The notes under the pieces were generated by a model. The model worked only from the letters and a program-made list of their open reading frames with translations. It had not been told where the DNA came from and did not search any database. DNA of 64,000 bases from NCBI RefSeq assembly GCF_030915485.1, contig NZ_CP133266.1, positions 2,794,001 through 2,858,000 on the forward strand, written 5' to 3'. Positions within the stretch are counted from its first letter, which is position 1, and each line of letters opens with the position of its first letter. The DNA comes from Neobacillus sp. PS3-40. GTDB lineage: Bacteria; Bacillota; Bacilli; Bacillales; Cytobacillaceae. The position numbers were made by a program, and so were the translations under genes. Below are positions 39,282 to 47,973 of the stretch, in pieces.

Positions 39282-40496
39282 TTAAACAGGGTGTTTCACC
39301 AGCTCTGGGTGACGGTGAACTGAAAGGTACAAAACAAGGCTACTTAAAATTAGCAGAGAGCTTGTGCTTATGAAGACAGCAGAGAATCCTAAGTATCCTG
39401 AAATAAACCCGCCAAGCAGTGGTCCGAATATATTGCCAAAGAATCGGAGGCTTGTATTATAGCCAATAACCTCGCCTTGAACTGCAATCGGTGCTTTTTG
39501 GCGAAGGTAGGCAATCTGGACAGGAATAATCCCCCCGAGGGAAACCCCAAGTGCAAAACGGATTAAGACAAGTTGCCCATAGCTTGTTACAAATGCTCCT
39601 GGTAGATAAATAATACCTGCCAGGAAGAGAAGGAGGATAAGGATTTTTTCATAGCCGTGGCGATCCGCAATTTTACCCCAATTACGAGACATCATTAAAT
39701 TCCCAAGACCTGCCACAGAAAAAGCTATACCAGAGTAGAAGGCAACATTTCCTTTTCCGTGTAAATCACTTACATACAACGAAAGAATCGGCTGAATGCT
39801 AAAGTGAGCAATTTGAATTAGGGATGAAATAAGCAGGACTGTTAACAAAATTGGATTTCGGATTATAAGTTGAATGACTTCTTTGCTTGAATAAATGGAC
39901 TTAGTCTCTTGTTTTTCAGCTATTCGGTATTCCTTTGTTACCATCACTAGGAGGGCTGAAATCAAAATGAAGAAAGAGGTATATTTAAATGTAGTTGAAT
40001 AACCAATTGAATCTGCTAACACCCCACCAATGATTGGACCAAGTAGTGAACCAGTGATGGTACCAGTTTGGAGGGTACCAAGGACACGTCCTGCAATTTT
40101 CTTGGGAGTTTGTGTAGAAATGAATGCTTGTGACATGGAGATAAATCCTGAGAAAAATCCCATAAAAAAGCGCAATATAAATAATTGTAAAACGGAATGG
40201 ACAAATCCCATCATGAAGACTGATACTGCCATGCCCAGGCCGCAATAAATAAGAATCTTTTTCCTGCCGTACCGATCGCCGATTCTCCCCCAAATAGGTG
40301 AAAAGGCAAAGGCAGATACAAATGTGACTCCAAAAGTTAAGCCAGACCAATGTTGGACATATCTTTCAGAGAATTTTCCGAATGTCTCGATGTACAACGA
40401 CAGAAAAGGCAATACCATTGTCATGCTGCCATTAATGAAAAAGTTGGCAAACCACATAATGTGTAAATTCCGCCTTGCGTTCTCCTGCTGATCCAT
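39282..40496 (-). CDS. MFS multidrug-type efflux transporter
   Basis: A 404-residue major-facilitator protein with 12 predicted helices. Motif A between helices 2 and 3 is GRIGDRYGRKKI near residue 70, and the antiporter motif C-like GSLLGPIIGGVLADSIGY near 150 marks the drug:H+ antiporter (DHA1) class; a second motif A-like GKIADRHGYEK opens the C-terminal half. Substrates cannot be read from sequence. ATG 40496 is at the usual family position. Single gene with its own terminator and no adjacent regulator. Confidence 0.88.
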   Translation of the reverse strand: MDQQENARRNLHIMWFANFFINGSMTMVLPFLSLYIETFGKFSERYVQHWSGLTFGVTFVSAFAFSPIWGRIGDRYGRKKILIYCGLGMAVSVFMMGFVHSVLQLFILRFFMGFFSGFISMSQAFISTQTPKKIAGRVLGTLQTGTITGSLLGPIIGGVLADSIGYSTTFKYTSFFILISALLVMVTKEYRIAEKQETKSIYSSKEVIQLIIRNPILLTVLLISSLIQIAHFSIQPILSLYVSDLHGKGNVAFYSGIAFSVAGLGNLMMSRNWGKIADRHGYEKILILLLFLAGIIYLPGAFVTSYGQLVLIRFALGVSLGGIIPVQIAYLRQKAPIAVQGEVIGYNTSLRFFGNIFGPLLGGFISGYLGFSAVFISTSSLLILSSLVLYLSVHRHPELVKHPV

Positions 40497-40701
40497 ATCC
40501 TAACACTTCTTTCTGTAAAACTACTTCGGTTTCCTAAATAATAGCATAAAGGAATTTTAGAAAAATATAAATAGGTTTTACTTACTTTTAAAAATTGTAC
40601 TTAAAATGAATGAAAAGAAAATGACATTAATTAATATGCACTTTGTTTAAGTAATTAGGCTCTTTTAAAAGTTTACTACTTTCAAATCCTAAAATAAAAG
40701 A

Positions 40702-40733
40702 AAAGACCTGCAACTGGTTGGTTGCAGGTCTTT
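40702..40733 (-). terminator. Terminator of the cstA operon
   Basis: AAAGACCTGCAAC and GTTGCAGGTCTTT arms; on the minus strand followed by CTTTTCTTTTATTTT. Confidence 0.8.
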
Positions 40734-40789
40734 GTGCGAAAATATCACACATATTTAATGTAATTTAAAAAATTAGGCAGCCCATTACC

Positions 40790-40993
40790 TTAACAACATC
40801 TAGAAACTTTTCCACCTTTAGCGTTGTAACGAGCTTCTTGGGCTTCGCAGAAAAATTCTTTCCTTGATTTAATTGATTCATCAGGGTGATGTGAATGCAT
40901 ATGTTCCATGTATATTTCATAGCTTGGAACACCGACAAGTAGACTAAGGAATTGCTTCCTATATACCATCACATTTTTGATTTTTTTAAACAT
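40790..40993 (-). CDS. YbdD/YjiX family protein
   Basis: A 67-residue protein of the family that almost always follows cstA-type genes. It has the characteristic YEIYMEHMHSHHPDESIKSRKEFF segment and the C-terminal ARYNAKGGKVSRCC. The start is taken as ATG 40993, overlapping the cstA stop by 8 bp, with AAAGGAG upstream; ATG 41005 is an alternative. The small protein is thought to assist or modulate the partner transporter. Confidence 0.85.
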   Translation of the reverse strand: MFKKIKNVMVYRKQFLSLLVGVPSYEIYMEHMHSHHPDESIKSRKEFFCEAQEARYNAKGGKVSRCC

Positions 40994-43061
40994 ACGTCTT
41001 GACATCTCCTTTGCCTCGTGGCACATAAGGAGATTCGTGCAATGTCAGTTTGTGATTGGTTAATACTTGAATCCAAATCCGTACTGCAGCAATAAGGACA
41101 ACGATAACAACAACCATGAAAATACCACAAAGTGAAGCATCTACATAATCGTTAATAAGTACTTGTTTCATTTGAGCCATACTAGTTGCTGGTGCTAGAA
41201 CCTTATCACTATTATAGGCCGCTTTATAGATCTTTGCATGAGCTAAGAAACCAATTTTAGGATTATCATGGAAAAGTTTTTGCCACCCAGCGACCAATGT
41301 GACAATAAGCAGCCAAGTAGTCGGAAGAAGCGTGACCCATACATACGCTTTTTTGCCCATTTTAAATAGGATGGTTGTGCCAAGAAGTAAGGCAATTCCA
41401 GCGAGCATTTGGTTAGCAATCCCGAATAGTGGCCACAGGGTATTAATTCCTCCTAGAGGGTCAATTACCCCTTGATATAAGAAGTAACCCCAAAAGGAAA
41501 CGCATAAAGCAGTCGCGATAAGGTTTGGTATAAGAGATTCGGTCTTGGAAAATGGTTTGTATGCCATTCCACCAAGGTCTTGAATCATAAAACGACCAAC
41601 GCGTGTTCCTGCATCAATTGTTGTTAAAATAAACAGTGCCTCGAAAAGAATAGCAAAATGGTACCAGAAAGCCATTAAAGCTTTACCACCAATTACTTTT
41701 GAAAAAATGGTTGCCATTCCGATGGCAAGTGTTGGAGCGCCACCTGTTCTAGATAGAATGGTTTGTTCGCCGACATCTTTGGCTATGGTAGTTAATTGAT
41801 CTGGTGTCACGGTAAAGCCCCAACTTGAGACAGTAGTTGCAGCCTGAACCACATCTACACCAATCAATGCTGGTGGGCTATTGATAGCAAAGTACACTCC
41901 AGGAGTAAGTACACATGCAGCAATCATTGCCATTACGGCAACAAATGATTCAGTAAGCATGGCTCCATAACCAATAGGGCGCGCGTGTGATTCAATTTCA
42001 ATCATTTTCGGCGTGGTTCCGGATGAAACCAAAGCATGGAATCCAGAAACAGATCCACAAGCAATTGTTATAAATAAGAATGGAAATAGGTTACCGGCAA
42101 AAACAGGGCCTGTTCCATCAATAAATTTAGTAACCCCAGCCATCTTTAAATCTGGAGCAACGATGACAATTCCTAAGGCAAGAGCAAGAATAGTCCCAAC
42201 CTTTAAGAAAGTGCTTAAATAATCACGTGGAGCTAGAAGCAACCAAACAGGAAGAACAGATGCAATAAAACCATAAATAATCATCATAATGGCAATTGTT
42301 TCACCTTTGAACGTAAACATAGCTGCAAGTGTAGGATCTTCTGATACATTTTGGCCGAAATAAAGAGCGAGCATCAATAAAACAATACCTATTACTGAGG
42401 CCTCACCAACACGACCTGGGCGAATGTAACGCATATAAATTCCCATAAAAATCGCAATAGGCATAGTTGCAGCAATCGTGAACATTCCCCAAGGGCTGCC
42501 AGTTAATGCTTTTACAACTACCAATGCTAAAACTGCTAATAAAATAATCATAATGCCTAAAATACCAATCATAGAAATTAAACCTGTTACCGGGCCCATT
42601 TCTTCTTTAATCATTTCACCAAGCGATTTACCATTTCTACGCATAGAGCCAAATAGAATAATAAAGTCTTGTACAGCTCCTGCTAAAACAACTCCAACAA
42701 TAATCCAAAGTGTTCCTGGAAGATAGCCCATTTGAGCGGCTAAAATGGGTCCTACCAGTGGACCAGCACCAGCGATTGCAGCAAAGTGGTGACCAAATAG
42801 CACCCATTTGTTTGTTGGAACATAATCCTTCCCATCATTGTTGATTTCTGCAGGTGTCTTCCTATTATTATCTAACTGGAAAACCTTTTTTGCTATGAAT
42901 CGACTGTAGAAACGGTAGGCAATTGCATAGACACATATCGCTGCAGTAAGAAGCCATACTGCATTGATACTTTCTCCTTTGTTTAGGGCCATGATTGCAA
43001 ACCCCGCTGCACCGAGCGCTGAAACCACACCCCAAAGAATAATAGATTTTATTGCCTTCAT
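40986..43061 (-). CDS. cstA: CstA family pyruvate/peptide transporter
   Basis: A 691-residue membrane protein with about 17-18 helices, the usual CstA length. Family motifs include the N-terminal YRFYSRFIAKKVFQLD, FGHHFAAIAGAGPLVGPILAAQMGYLPG near residue 88-115 and ACGSVSGFHALVSSGTTPKM near 340. CstA proteins were first linked to peptide uptake in carbon starvation; several are now known as inducible pyruvate:H+ symporters. The YbdD-like partner overlaps its 3' end. No cre site was seen close upstream. Confidence 0.93.
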   Translation of the reverse strand: MKAIKSIILWGVVSALGAAGFAIMALNKGESINAVWLLTAAICVYAIAYRFYSRFIAKKVFQLDNNRKTPAEINNDGKDYVPTNKWVLFGHHFAAIAGAGPLVGPILAAQMGYLPGTLWIIVGVVLAGAVQDFIILFGSMRRNGKSLGEMIKEEMGPVTGLISMIGILGIMIILLAVLALVVVKALTGSPWGMFTIAATMPIAIFMGIYMRYIRPGRVGEASVIGIVLLMLALYFGQNVSEDPTLAAMFTFKGETIAIMMIIYGFIASVLPVWLLLAPRDYLSTFLKVGTILALALGIVIVAPDLKMAGVTKFIDGTGPVFAGNLFPFLFITIACGSVSGFHALVSSGTTPKMIEIESHARPIGYGAMLTESFVAVMAMIAACVLTPGVYFAINSPPALIGVDVVQAATTVSSWGFTVTPDQLTTIAKDVGEQTILSRTGGAPTLAIGMATIFSKVIGGKALMAFWYHFAILFEALFILTTIDAGTRVGRFMIQDLGGMAYKPFSKTESLIPNLIATALCVSFWGYFLYQGVIDPLGGINTLWPLFGIANQMLAGIALLLGTTILFKMGKKAYVWVTLLPTTWLLIVTLVAGWQKLFHDNPKIGFLAHAKIYKAAYNSDKVLAPATSMAQMKQVLINDYVDASLCGIFMVVVIVVLIAAVRIWIQVLTNHKLTLHESPYVPRGKGDVKTYV

Positions 43062-43335
43062 TTATCTTCCCCCTTTTCAATAATCTACCAACATTATAAT
43101 TTATTATTATGAATATTTGTACAATTATTGAATATTTTTTAAGAATAATTTAAAAATTCCAAATTACAATATTGGTATTTGGTAATATATTCATAAATAT
43201 ATTAACTAGACAAATAAATAGAACTAAGAGGATATAGGGAGTCAAGCATCCTTTACAAGCTCCCAATTGATTCAAGAGATTGTTTTGATTAAACTGTAAA
43301 GTAATAAACATTGAAAATGTTGTGGAGAGATGTAG

Positions 43336-44103
43336 ATGGAAAGTAAAGATACAAGTATAGACAAAATCATGGAGGCCTGCTTACTTGCTGGCAAAGTAAT
43401 GCTTCAAAGTGGTGCGGAGACGTATCGTGTTGAGGATACGATGATGCGAATGGCGTCCTCCTTCGGCATTGAAGAAACCCATAGCTATGTAACACCTACT
43501 GGGATTATTTTCTCAGCGGAAAGTAAGGAGCCAACGAAAACAAAGCTGATTAGAATATTGGAACGATCTACCGATTTAAAAAAGGTTGCAATGGTGAATA
43601 GTATCTCAAGAAAAATTAGTAGCGGTGAGGTTAATCCAAACGAGGCGTTAGAGCTTTTACAAGAAGTAGATTCTTTGAACGTTACATTTCCGTTTAAGTT
43701 GCAAGTGGTTGCAGCATCTATTGCAAGTGGATGTTTTTTAATCATGTTCAATGGTGTTTGGTATGATTTTATCCCAGCGATGATTTCAGGGGGATTGGGA
43801 TATCTGAGTTTTATTTATTTTCATCGCTTTGTTCCAATCAGATTTTTCTCCGAATTTATGGCCTCATTTATTATTGGTTTACTTTCCTTGCTATTTGTAA
43901 AAATAGGATGGGGACATGAACTGGATAAAATTATCATTGGCTCTTTGATGTCACTCGTTCCTGGGCTTTTAATCACCAATGCTCTAAGAGATTTAATGGC
44001 GGGCCATCTTGTCTCAGGCCTATCAAAGGGAGCAGAAGCTCTCTTGACCTCATTTGCTATTGGCTCAGGGATTGCAATTGTCTTATCTTTTTTGGCCAGT
44101 TAG
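43336..44103 (+). CDS. Threonine/serine exporter, ThrE N-terminal half (YjjP-like)
   Basis: A 255-residue protein: a cytosolic N-terminal region (DKIMEACLLAGKVMLQSGAETYRVEDTMMRMASSFG and THSYVTPTGIIFSA) followed by five membrane helices. It corresponds to the YjjP half of the ThrE family, which exports threonine and serine. The partner half is encoded 124 bp downstream. Split two-gene versions are common in Firmicutes. ATG 43336 follows GGAGAG. Confidence 0.85.
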   Translation: MESKDTSIDKIMEACLLAGKVMLQSGAETYRVEDTMMRMASSFGIEETHSYVTPTGIIFSAESKEPTKTKLIRILERSTDLKKVAMVNSISRKISSGEVNPNEALELLQEVDSLNVTFPFKLQVVAASIASGCFLIMFNGVWYDFIPAMISGGLGYLSFIYFHRFVPIRFFSEFMASFIIGLLSLLFVKIGWGHELDKIIIGSLMSLVPGLLITNALRDLMAGHLVSGLSKGAEALLTSFAIGSGIAIVLSFLAS

Positions 44104-44227
44104 AATCAACATTTTTTAAAAATAATGCACGATGTACAGGATGTCCTAGTAAAGAAAGTGCCGCGGGACTTGGTGAATTAAACCTCTTCGTTGTCCTGAG
44201 TGGGTATGTCATTAGGAGAGTCTTATA

Positions 44228-44698
44228 ATGAATGAAAGGTTGAGATGCAGTATGACAATCCTAGCCCAGTTAATAACTAGCTTTATTGGTACAGGAGCAT
44301 TTGGAATTATTTTTAATGCACCGAAAAATTCGTTAATCAAATGTGCCCTTATTGGAATGGGAGGTTGGGCTATCTATTTTATTATCGACGGTGTTTATGG
44401 TGATGCCGTTTTGGCTACTTTAGCAGCAGCATTGTTTATTGGAGTGGTTAGTCATGTTTTGGCGAAGATCTACAAAACGCCTGTCATTATTTTTAGCGTT
44501 GCTGGAATGATTCCGTTGGTACCTGGGGGCCTTGCCTATAATGCAATGAGGAATTTTGTTGAAAATGATTATAATTCAGCCCTTCAATTGGCGGCAGAAG
44601 CATTTATGATCTCAGGGGCGATTGCCTTCGGTCTTGTTTTTTCGGAGGTTATTAATCAGGTGATTCGGAAACTAATATCGAATAAAAAATATTTGTAG
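44228..44698 (+). CDS. Threonine/serine exporter, ThrE C-terminal half (YjjB-like)
   Basis: A 156-residue membrane protein with five helices, corresponding to the YjjB (DUF3815) half of ThrE; the family motif IFSVAGMIPLVPGGLAYNAMRNFV lies near residue 95. It should pair with the preceding gene to form the exporter. ATG 44228 has AGGAG 7-8 nt upstream. The 124-bp spacer is unusual for an obligate pair and contains CAGGA...TCCTG complementary strings and a GC-rich core (GTGCCGCGGGAC). Confidence 0.85.
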   Translation: MNERLRCSMTILAQLITSFIGTGAFGIIFNAPKNSLIKCALIGMGGWAIYFIIDGVYGDAVLATLAAALFIGVVSHVLAKIYKTPVIIFSVAGMIPLVPGGLAYNAMRNFVENDYNSALQLAAEAFMISGAIAFGLVFSEVINQVIRKLISNKKYL

Positions 44699-44871
44699 TA
44701 CCTTTTAAAAGGTATCGCTATCGTGGATTAAAAAAAGGAAATTACCCCCCAAAAGAAGAAATTAAGGTAAAGTTAAGAAATTTTACTTATTCTTTTGGAA
44801 GAGCCAAACTTTCAGAAAAATTCTCTTGGAATTTAAAAAGAAGAATTAGGAAGATTGTTTGAACGGGGGGG

Positions 44872-45618
44872 ATGAATACAATTTTTAAAAATATTTTAGG
44901 ACTTATTTTTTTAATTATTCCATTATTTTTTGTTGATCATACGTTTGCAAGTAAGCCTTCCTCTCAAAATTTGGCCCGTAGCTTAAAAATAAGGGAACTT
45001 GCTATAGAAGAAAAGCAGCATATTTTAGCAAAAAGTATGTTGCTTGATGTCCCACTCATAAACCAAATGGCAGCACCTAGGCTCTATAATGGATGCGAAG
45101 TAACGAGTCTAGCGATGGTTCTTAACTATAATGGATACCATGTCACGAAAAATGAATTAGCAGAAAAAGTGAAAACTGTACCATTAACATATAGTAATGG
45201 TAAAAAGGGAAATCCTACTATTGGATTTGTAGGGGATATTGCTAATGGTCCTGGGCTTGGGGTTTACAATGGCCCTATTTATGACCTCACCCAGCAATAT
45301 GCTGGAGATAAAGTACTTAATTTGACAAATAGTCCTTTTATTGATTTATTGAAAAAAATAAATAAGAAAGAACCAGTTTGGATTATTACGACAACAAAAT
45401 TTGCGCCTGTTTCAGTGTTTCAAAATTGGAATACCCCTCAGGGTTTAATCAAGATCACATTTAGCGAACATAGTGTTGTTATAACTGGATATGATGATGA
45501 TTATATTTTCATTAATGATCCATATGGGTTTAAAAATAGAAAATTGCTTCGAGAAGATTTTGAGAAGGCATGGGAGCAAATGGGGAAACAAGCTATTGTT
45601 ATTGAAGATAAACTATAA
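44872..45618 (+). CDS. Secreted C39-like cysteine peptidase
   Basis: A 248-residue protein with a signal peptide (ILGLIFLIIPLFFVDHTFAS) and a peptidase C39-like domain of the YvpB type. Likely catalytic residues are Cys75 in NGCEVTSLAMVLNY, His200 in SEHSVVITGYDDDYIFINDPYG and Asp216 (or the adjacent Asn). Such stand-alone secreted members lack the ABC domains of bacteriocin-processing C39 proteases; targets are unknown. ATG 44872 follows a GGGGGG tract that serves as a poor but adequate site. It ends at the terminator at 45659. Confidence 0.8.
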   Translation: MNTIFKNILGLIFLIIPLFFVDHTFASKPSSQNLARSLKIRELAIEEKQHILAKSMLLDVPLINQMAAPRLYNGCEVTSLAMVLNYNGYHVTKNELAEKVKTVPLTYSNGKKGNPTIGFVGDIANGPGLGVYNGPIYDLTQQYAGDKVLNLTNSPFIDLLKKINKKEPVWIITTTKFAPVSVFQNWNTPQGLIKITFSEHSVVITGYDDDYIFINDPYGFKNRKLLREDFEKAWEQMGKQAIVIEDKL

Positions 45619-45658
45619 AATTCACATTTGAACGTAAAGGTATTCCATAAATTAATTA

Positions 45659-45690
45659 AGGCAGAGGAACGAATTGTCCCTCTGCCTTAT
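45659..45690. terminator. Bidirectional terminator
   Basis: AAGGCAGAGG and CCTCTGCCTT arms separated by about 10 nt, between the peptidase gene and the minus-strand RNA candidate at 45700-45985; a T-rich tail lies on both sides. Confidence 0.75.
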
Positions 45691-45699
45691 TTGCTTTTG

Positions 45700-45985
45700 A
45701 TCCAGTAGTGGATCGTACTTGTAACTTGGTCATATCGTAAAGTGCACATTCGCAAGGTAAAAATTTATTATTTAATGATCGTTTTTAATTAACCAATTGC
45801 CGCGGTCTAATTTTCCACCTGGTCGTTTTTAACCTAAACGACGTAAGCCCTACCTCTCTTACATCCTAACGGCTCCGAAGCCGATCCAGTGTGAATAAGT
45901 ATTTCTCAAAAACATGAGCGGAATGCCAGAATTCTTACATTGCGCTTCTGTATCACAAGTTACTTAAATTTCAAAAGCATTTCTA
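45700..45985 (-). ncRNA. Candidate structured noncoding RNA, unassigned
   Basis: A 286-nt region with no ORF, transcribed on the minus strand from a near-consensus promoter (45990-46018) and ending at the hairpin at 45659-45690. It contains at least five local stems: GCG-AATG/CATT-CGC (45918-45945), CGGCT-TCGG-AGCCG (45870-45883), GTAAG/CTTAC (45843-45862), GTCGTTT/AAACGAC (45822-45842) and GATCCA-CTAC-TGGATC (45709-45724). It does not look like tmRNA, RNase P RNA, SRP RNA, 6S or a riboswitch class I know. No minus-strand gene lies downstream, so it is not a leader. Confidence 0.55.
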
Positions 45986-45989
45986 CCTA

Positions 45990-46018
45990 TATTATGCTAT
46001 ATTGCTGTTTTTGTCAAC
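45990..46018 (-). promoter_or_regulatory. Strong sigma-A promoter for the candidate RNA
   Basis: On the minus strand TTGACA (46013-46018), a 17-bp spacer and TAATAT (45990-45995). It lies just beyond the terminator of the permease gene, so it starts a separate transcript. Confidence 0.65.
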
Positions 46019-46030
46019 AGTAAATTAAAA

Positions 46031-46058
46031 ATAAAAAGTTGAGCCTGGGTTACAGGCT
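46031..46058 (-). terminator. Terminator of the amino-acid permease gene
   Basis: On the minus strand GAGCCTG-TAAC-CCAGGCTC is followed by AACTTTTTATTTTT, immediately after the stop codon. Confidence 0.8.
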
Positions 46059-46060
46059 CC

Positions 46061-47473
46061 TTATTCTTCGCGCAGCTTATGGGGGGTAACAATATGTCTA
46101 CCTCGGAAAATTACCCAGTAACTTATAAAAATGACAACAATCAGCCCCAGGCTAATGAAAACACCCATTCTTTGTGTCCCACGGAGTAATCCCCCTGAAA
46201 CTGCGGTGAAAATTAAAGCGATACCTAGATAGGATGTGATAGGATACCCTGGCATATTAAATTTTTGATCCTTTTCCCTATGGGAACGAAGCTTAATTTG
46301 TGATGATAAAATAATGGTCCAGTTTAGAATCAACATTACTCCAGCAGCAGTCGTAATGTACTCATATATTGTCCCAGGAAGAATAAATGAAAAAATAAGG
46401 AAGGCAGCTAGCGCAGCCCCAGTTAAAAGTAATGCTTTAATTGGTGTTCCTTTCTTATTTTTTTCTGCAAATAATCTGGGCGCATCCCCATCCTCCGCAA
46501 GAGAAATGATGATATTTGTAACCGAAAAGAGTGCACCCACCATAGTGGAAAAAGCAGCACTGATTATGATGATATTAAAAATCGAATCAATATACGGTAT
46601 ATTAAATGTCATTAAAGCAGATACAAATGGGCTTTTTGATGCATTGATATGTGTCCACGAAACCATAGACAATGCAAAGAAAATAGACAGAATATAGACA
46701 GAAACAAGCGCAATGAGCATGCTGATGCCTGCTTTCGGAACCTCACTTCTATTTTTTAATTCGGGAGCAGCGATTCCAATCATTTCAATTCCTCCAAAGG
46801 AGAAAAAGACGAAAATCAATGCCGCCCACATTCCTTTTATACCGGTTGGGAAAAATGTGTGGAAAACATTTTTTGTACTTAAAGAAACAGCATGTGGTGA
46901 GATAACATGTGTGACAAGCAATAAGCCGAAAACGACAAAAACAATTAAAGTGGTAAGCTTAACAAGTGCAAACGTTGATTCGATTTTGCCGAAATTTTTG
47001 ACACCTAAAAGATTAATACCAAATGCAATTACAGAATAGATGATGGTAAAAATCCATAAAGGGATGTGTGGAAACCAAAATCGAGTAAAAGTTGCAAGGG
47101 CAACAACTTCACTTGACATAATTAATACTCCTGCTAACCAATACATCCATCCAGATGCGAAGCCCATTGAATTTCCAAATGCTTTTTTTGCAAAGGTTCG
47201 GAAGGATCCCGGTGCAGGATCTCTAACAGTCATTTCTGCAAGAGCGCAAAAAACAAAAAATGCCGCCATTCCACCAATTAAATAATCAATCAGGATGGCA
47301 GGGCCAGCGGTTTTGATAGAAAGACTTGTCCCAAGGAAAAATCCAGCCCCAATAATTGAGCCAATTCCCATTAAGGAAAGCTGCCACCAGGATAGTGATC
47401 CATTTTTTCCTTTCTCGCGATTATCATTCTTTTTATGCTGAACGGATTGCTTTATTACATGATCATTATTCAT
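46061..47473 (-). CDS. APC-family amino-acid permease
   Basis: A 470-residue transporter with 12 predicted helices of the amino acid-polyamine-organocation superfamily. The N-terminal cytoplasmic tail is long and charged (about 25 residues), then SLMGIGSIIGAGFFLGTSLSIKTAGPAILIDYL gives the substrate-binding unwound helix 1 (GSIIGAGFF), and ALAEMTVRDPAPGSFRTFAKKAFG follows. It resembles YbxG/GabP-like permeases. The substrate is unknown. ATG 47473 has AGGAG upstream. Single gene. Confidence 0.87.
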   Translation of the reverse strand: MNNDHVIKQSVQHKKNDNREKGKNGSLSWWQLSLMGIGSIIGAGFFLGTSLSIKTAGPAILIDYLIGGMAAFFVFCALAEMTVRDPAPGSFRTFAKKAFGNSMGFASGWMYWLAGVLIMSSEVVALATFTRFWFPHIPLWIFTIIYSVIAFGINLLGVKNFGKIESTFALVKLTTLIVFVVFGLLLVTHVISPHAVSLSTKNVFHTFFPTGIKGMWAALIFVFFSFGGIEMIGIAAPELKNRSEVPKAGISMLIALVSVYILSIFFALSMVSWTHINASKSPFVSALMTFNIPYIDSIFNIIIISAAFSTMVGALFSVTNIIISLAEDGDAPRLFAEKNKKGTPIKALLLTGAALAAFLIFSFILPGTIYEYITTAAGVMLILNWTIILSSQIKLRSHREKDQKFNMPGYPITSYLGIALIFTAVSGGLLRGTQRMGVFISLGLIVVIFISYWVIFRGRHIVTPHKLREE

Positions 47474-47973
47474 GAAAAAACTCCTTTCTAGACGCTATAC
47501 TTTTTTATGTTTTCCCGTTTTTGCTATATCAACCTAAAAATTTCATGGGATTTTTAAGGGAGATAACGTGAGATTTGATTGATTACCCTAGACCGCAAAA
47601 AAGAGCTCTCAATGGATCAAAGGAGTCGAATGGATTTCCTTTGACGGCAATAAAGAGCTCTCAAGAGAATCGAATGGTGTTTAAAAGTGAATTGGTTCCA
47701 AGATTTTAAAAAAACTTTCATTAGCTATTGAGGTCACGATATTATGAAGACTTTCCAGCCCCATTATGTTTAATGTTTTTCACCAAAATCCTCCAAAAAA
47801 GAAGGACAAAAGTAATTTTTGTCGTATTTTAGCTTATAAGAAAATTTATCTTTGTTAACACACTTAAGTAAGTATCTATCGTTGATACATAATCAGCACT
47901 CAAATCGCATCAGTGCGACTAGGCAATCGCTAAGTTTTCCTTATCAAAAAAATCCTTTATTAGTTGGTGTGCT
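47474..47973. other. Intergenic region with short direct repeats
   Basis: A 500-bp gap. Two direct repeats of about 50 bp share AAAGAGCTCTCAA (near 47601 and 47653) and TCGAATGG. A degenerate dispersed-repeat copy lies at 47904-47945. No gene, RNA or clear promoter is evident. Confidence 0.5.
47904..47945 (+). repeat. Dispersed repeat remnant, copy 9
   Basis: A short degenerate copy: ATCGCATCAGTGCGACTAGG, then CAATCGCTAAGTTTTCCTT. It keeps the central box and tail only. Confidence 0.5.

Noticed and set aside
41830-43080. Opposite-strand ORFs within cstA, norB, ilv-leu and the permeases
   Set aside because: They are frame shadows of strongly conserved genes, without ribosome binding sites or family features.
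45700-45985. T-box or lysine riboswitch for the neighbouring permease
   Set aside because: The region lies downstream of the permease on the same strand and lacks the T-box GGGTGGTACC core.
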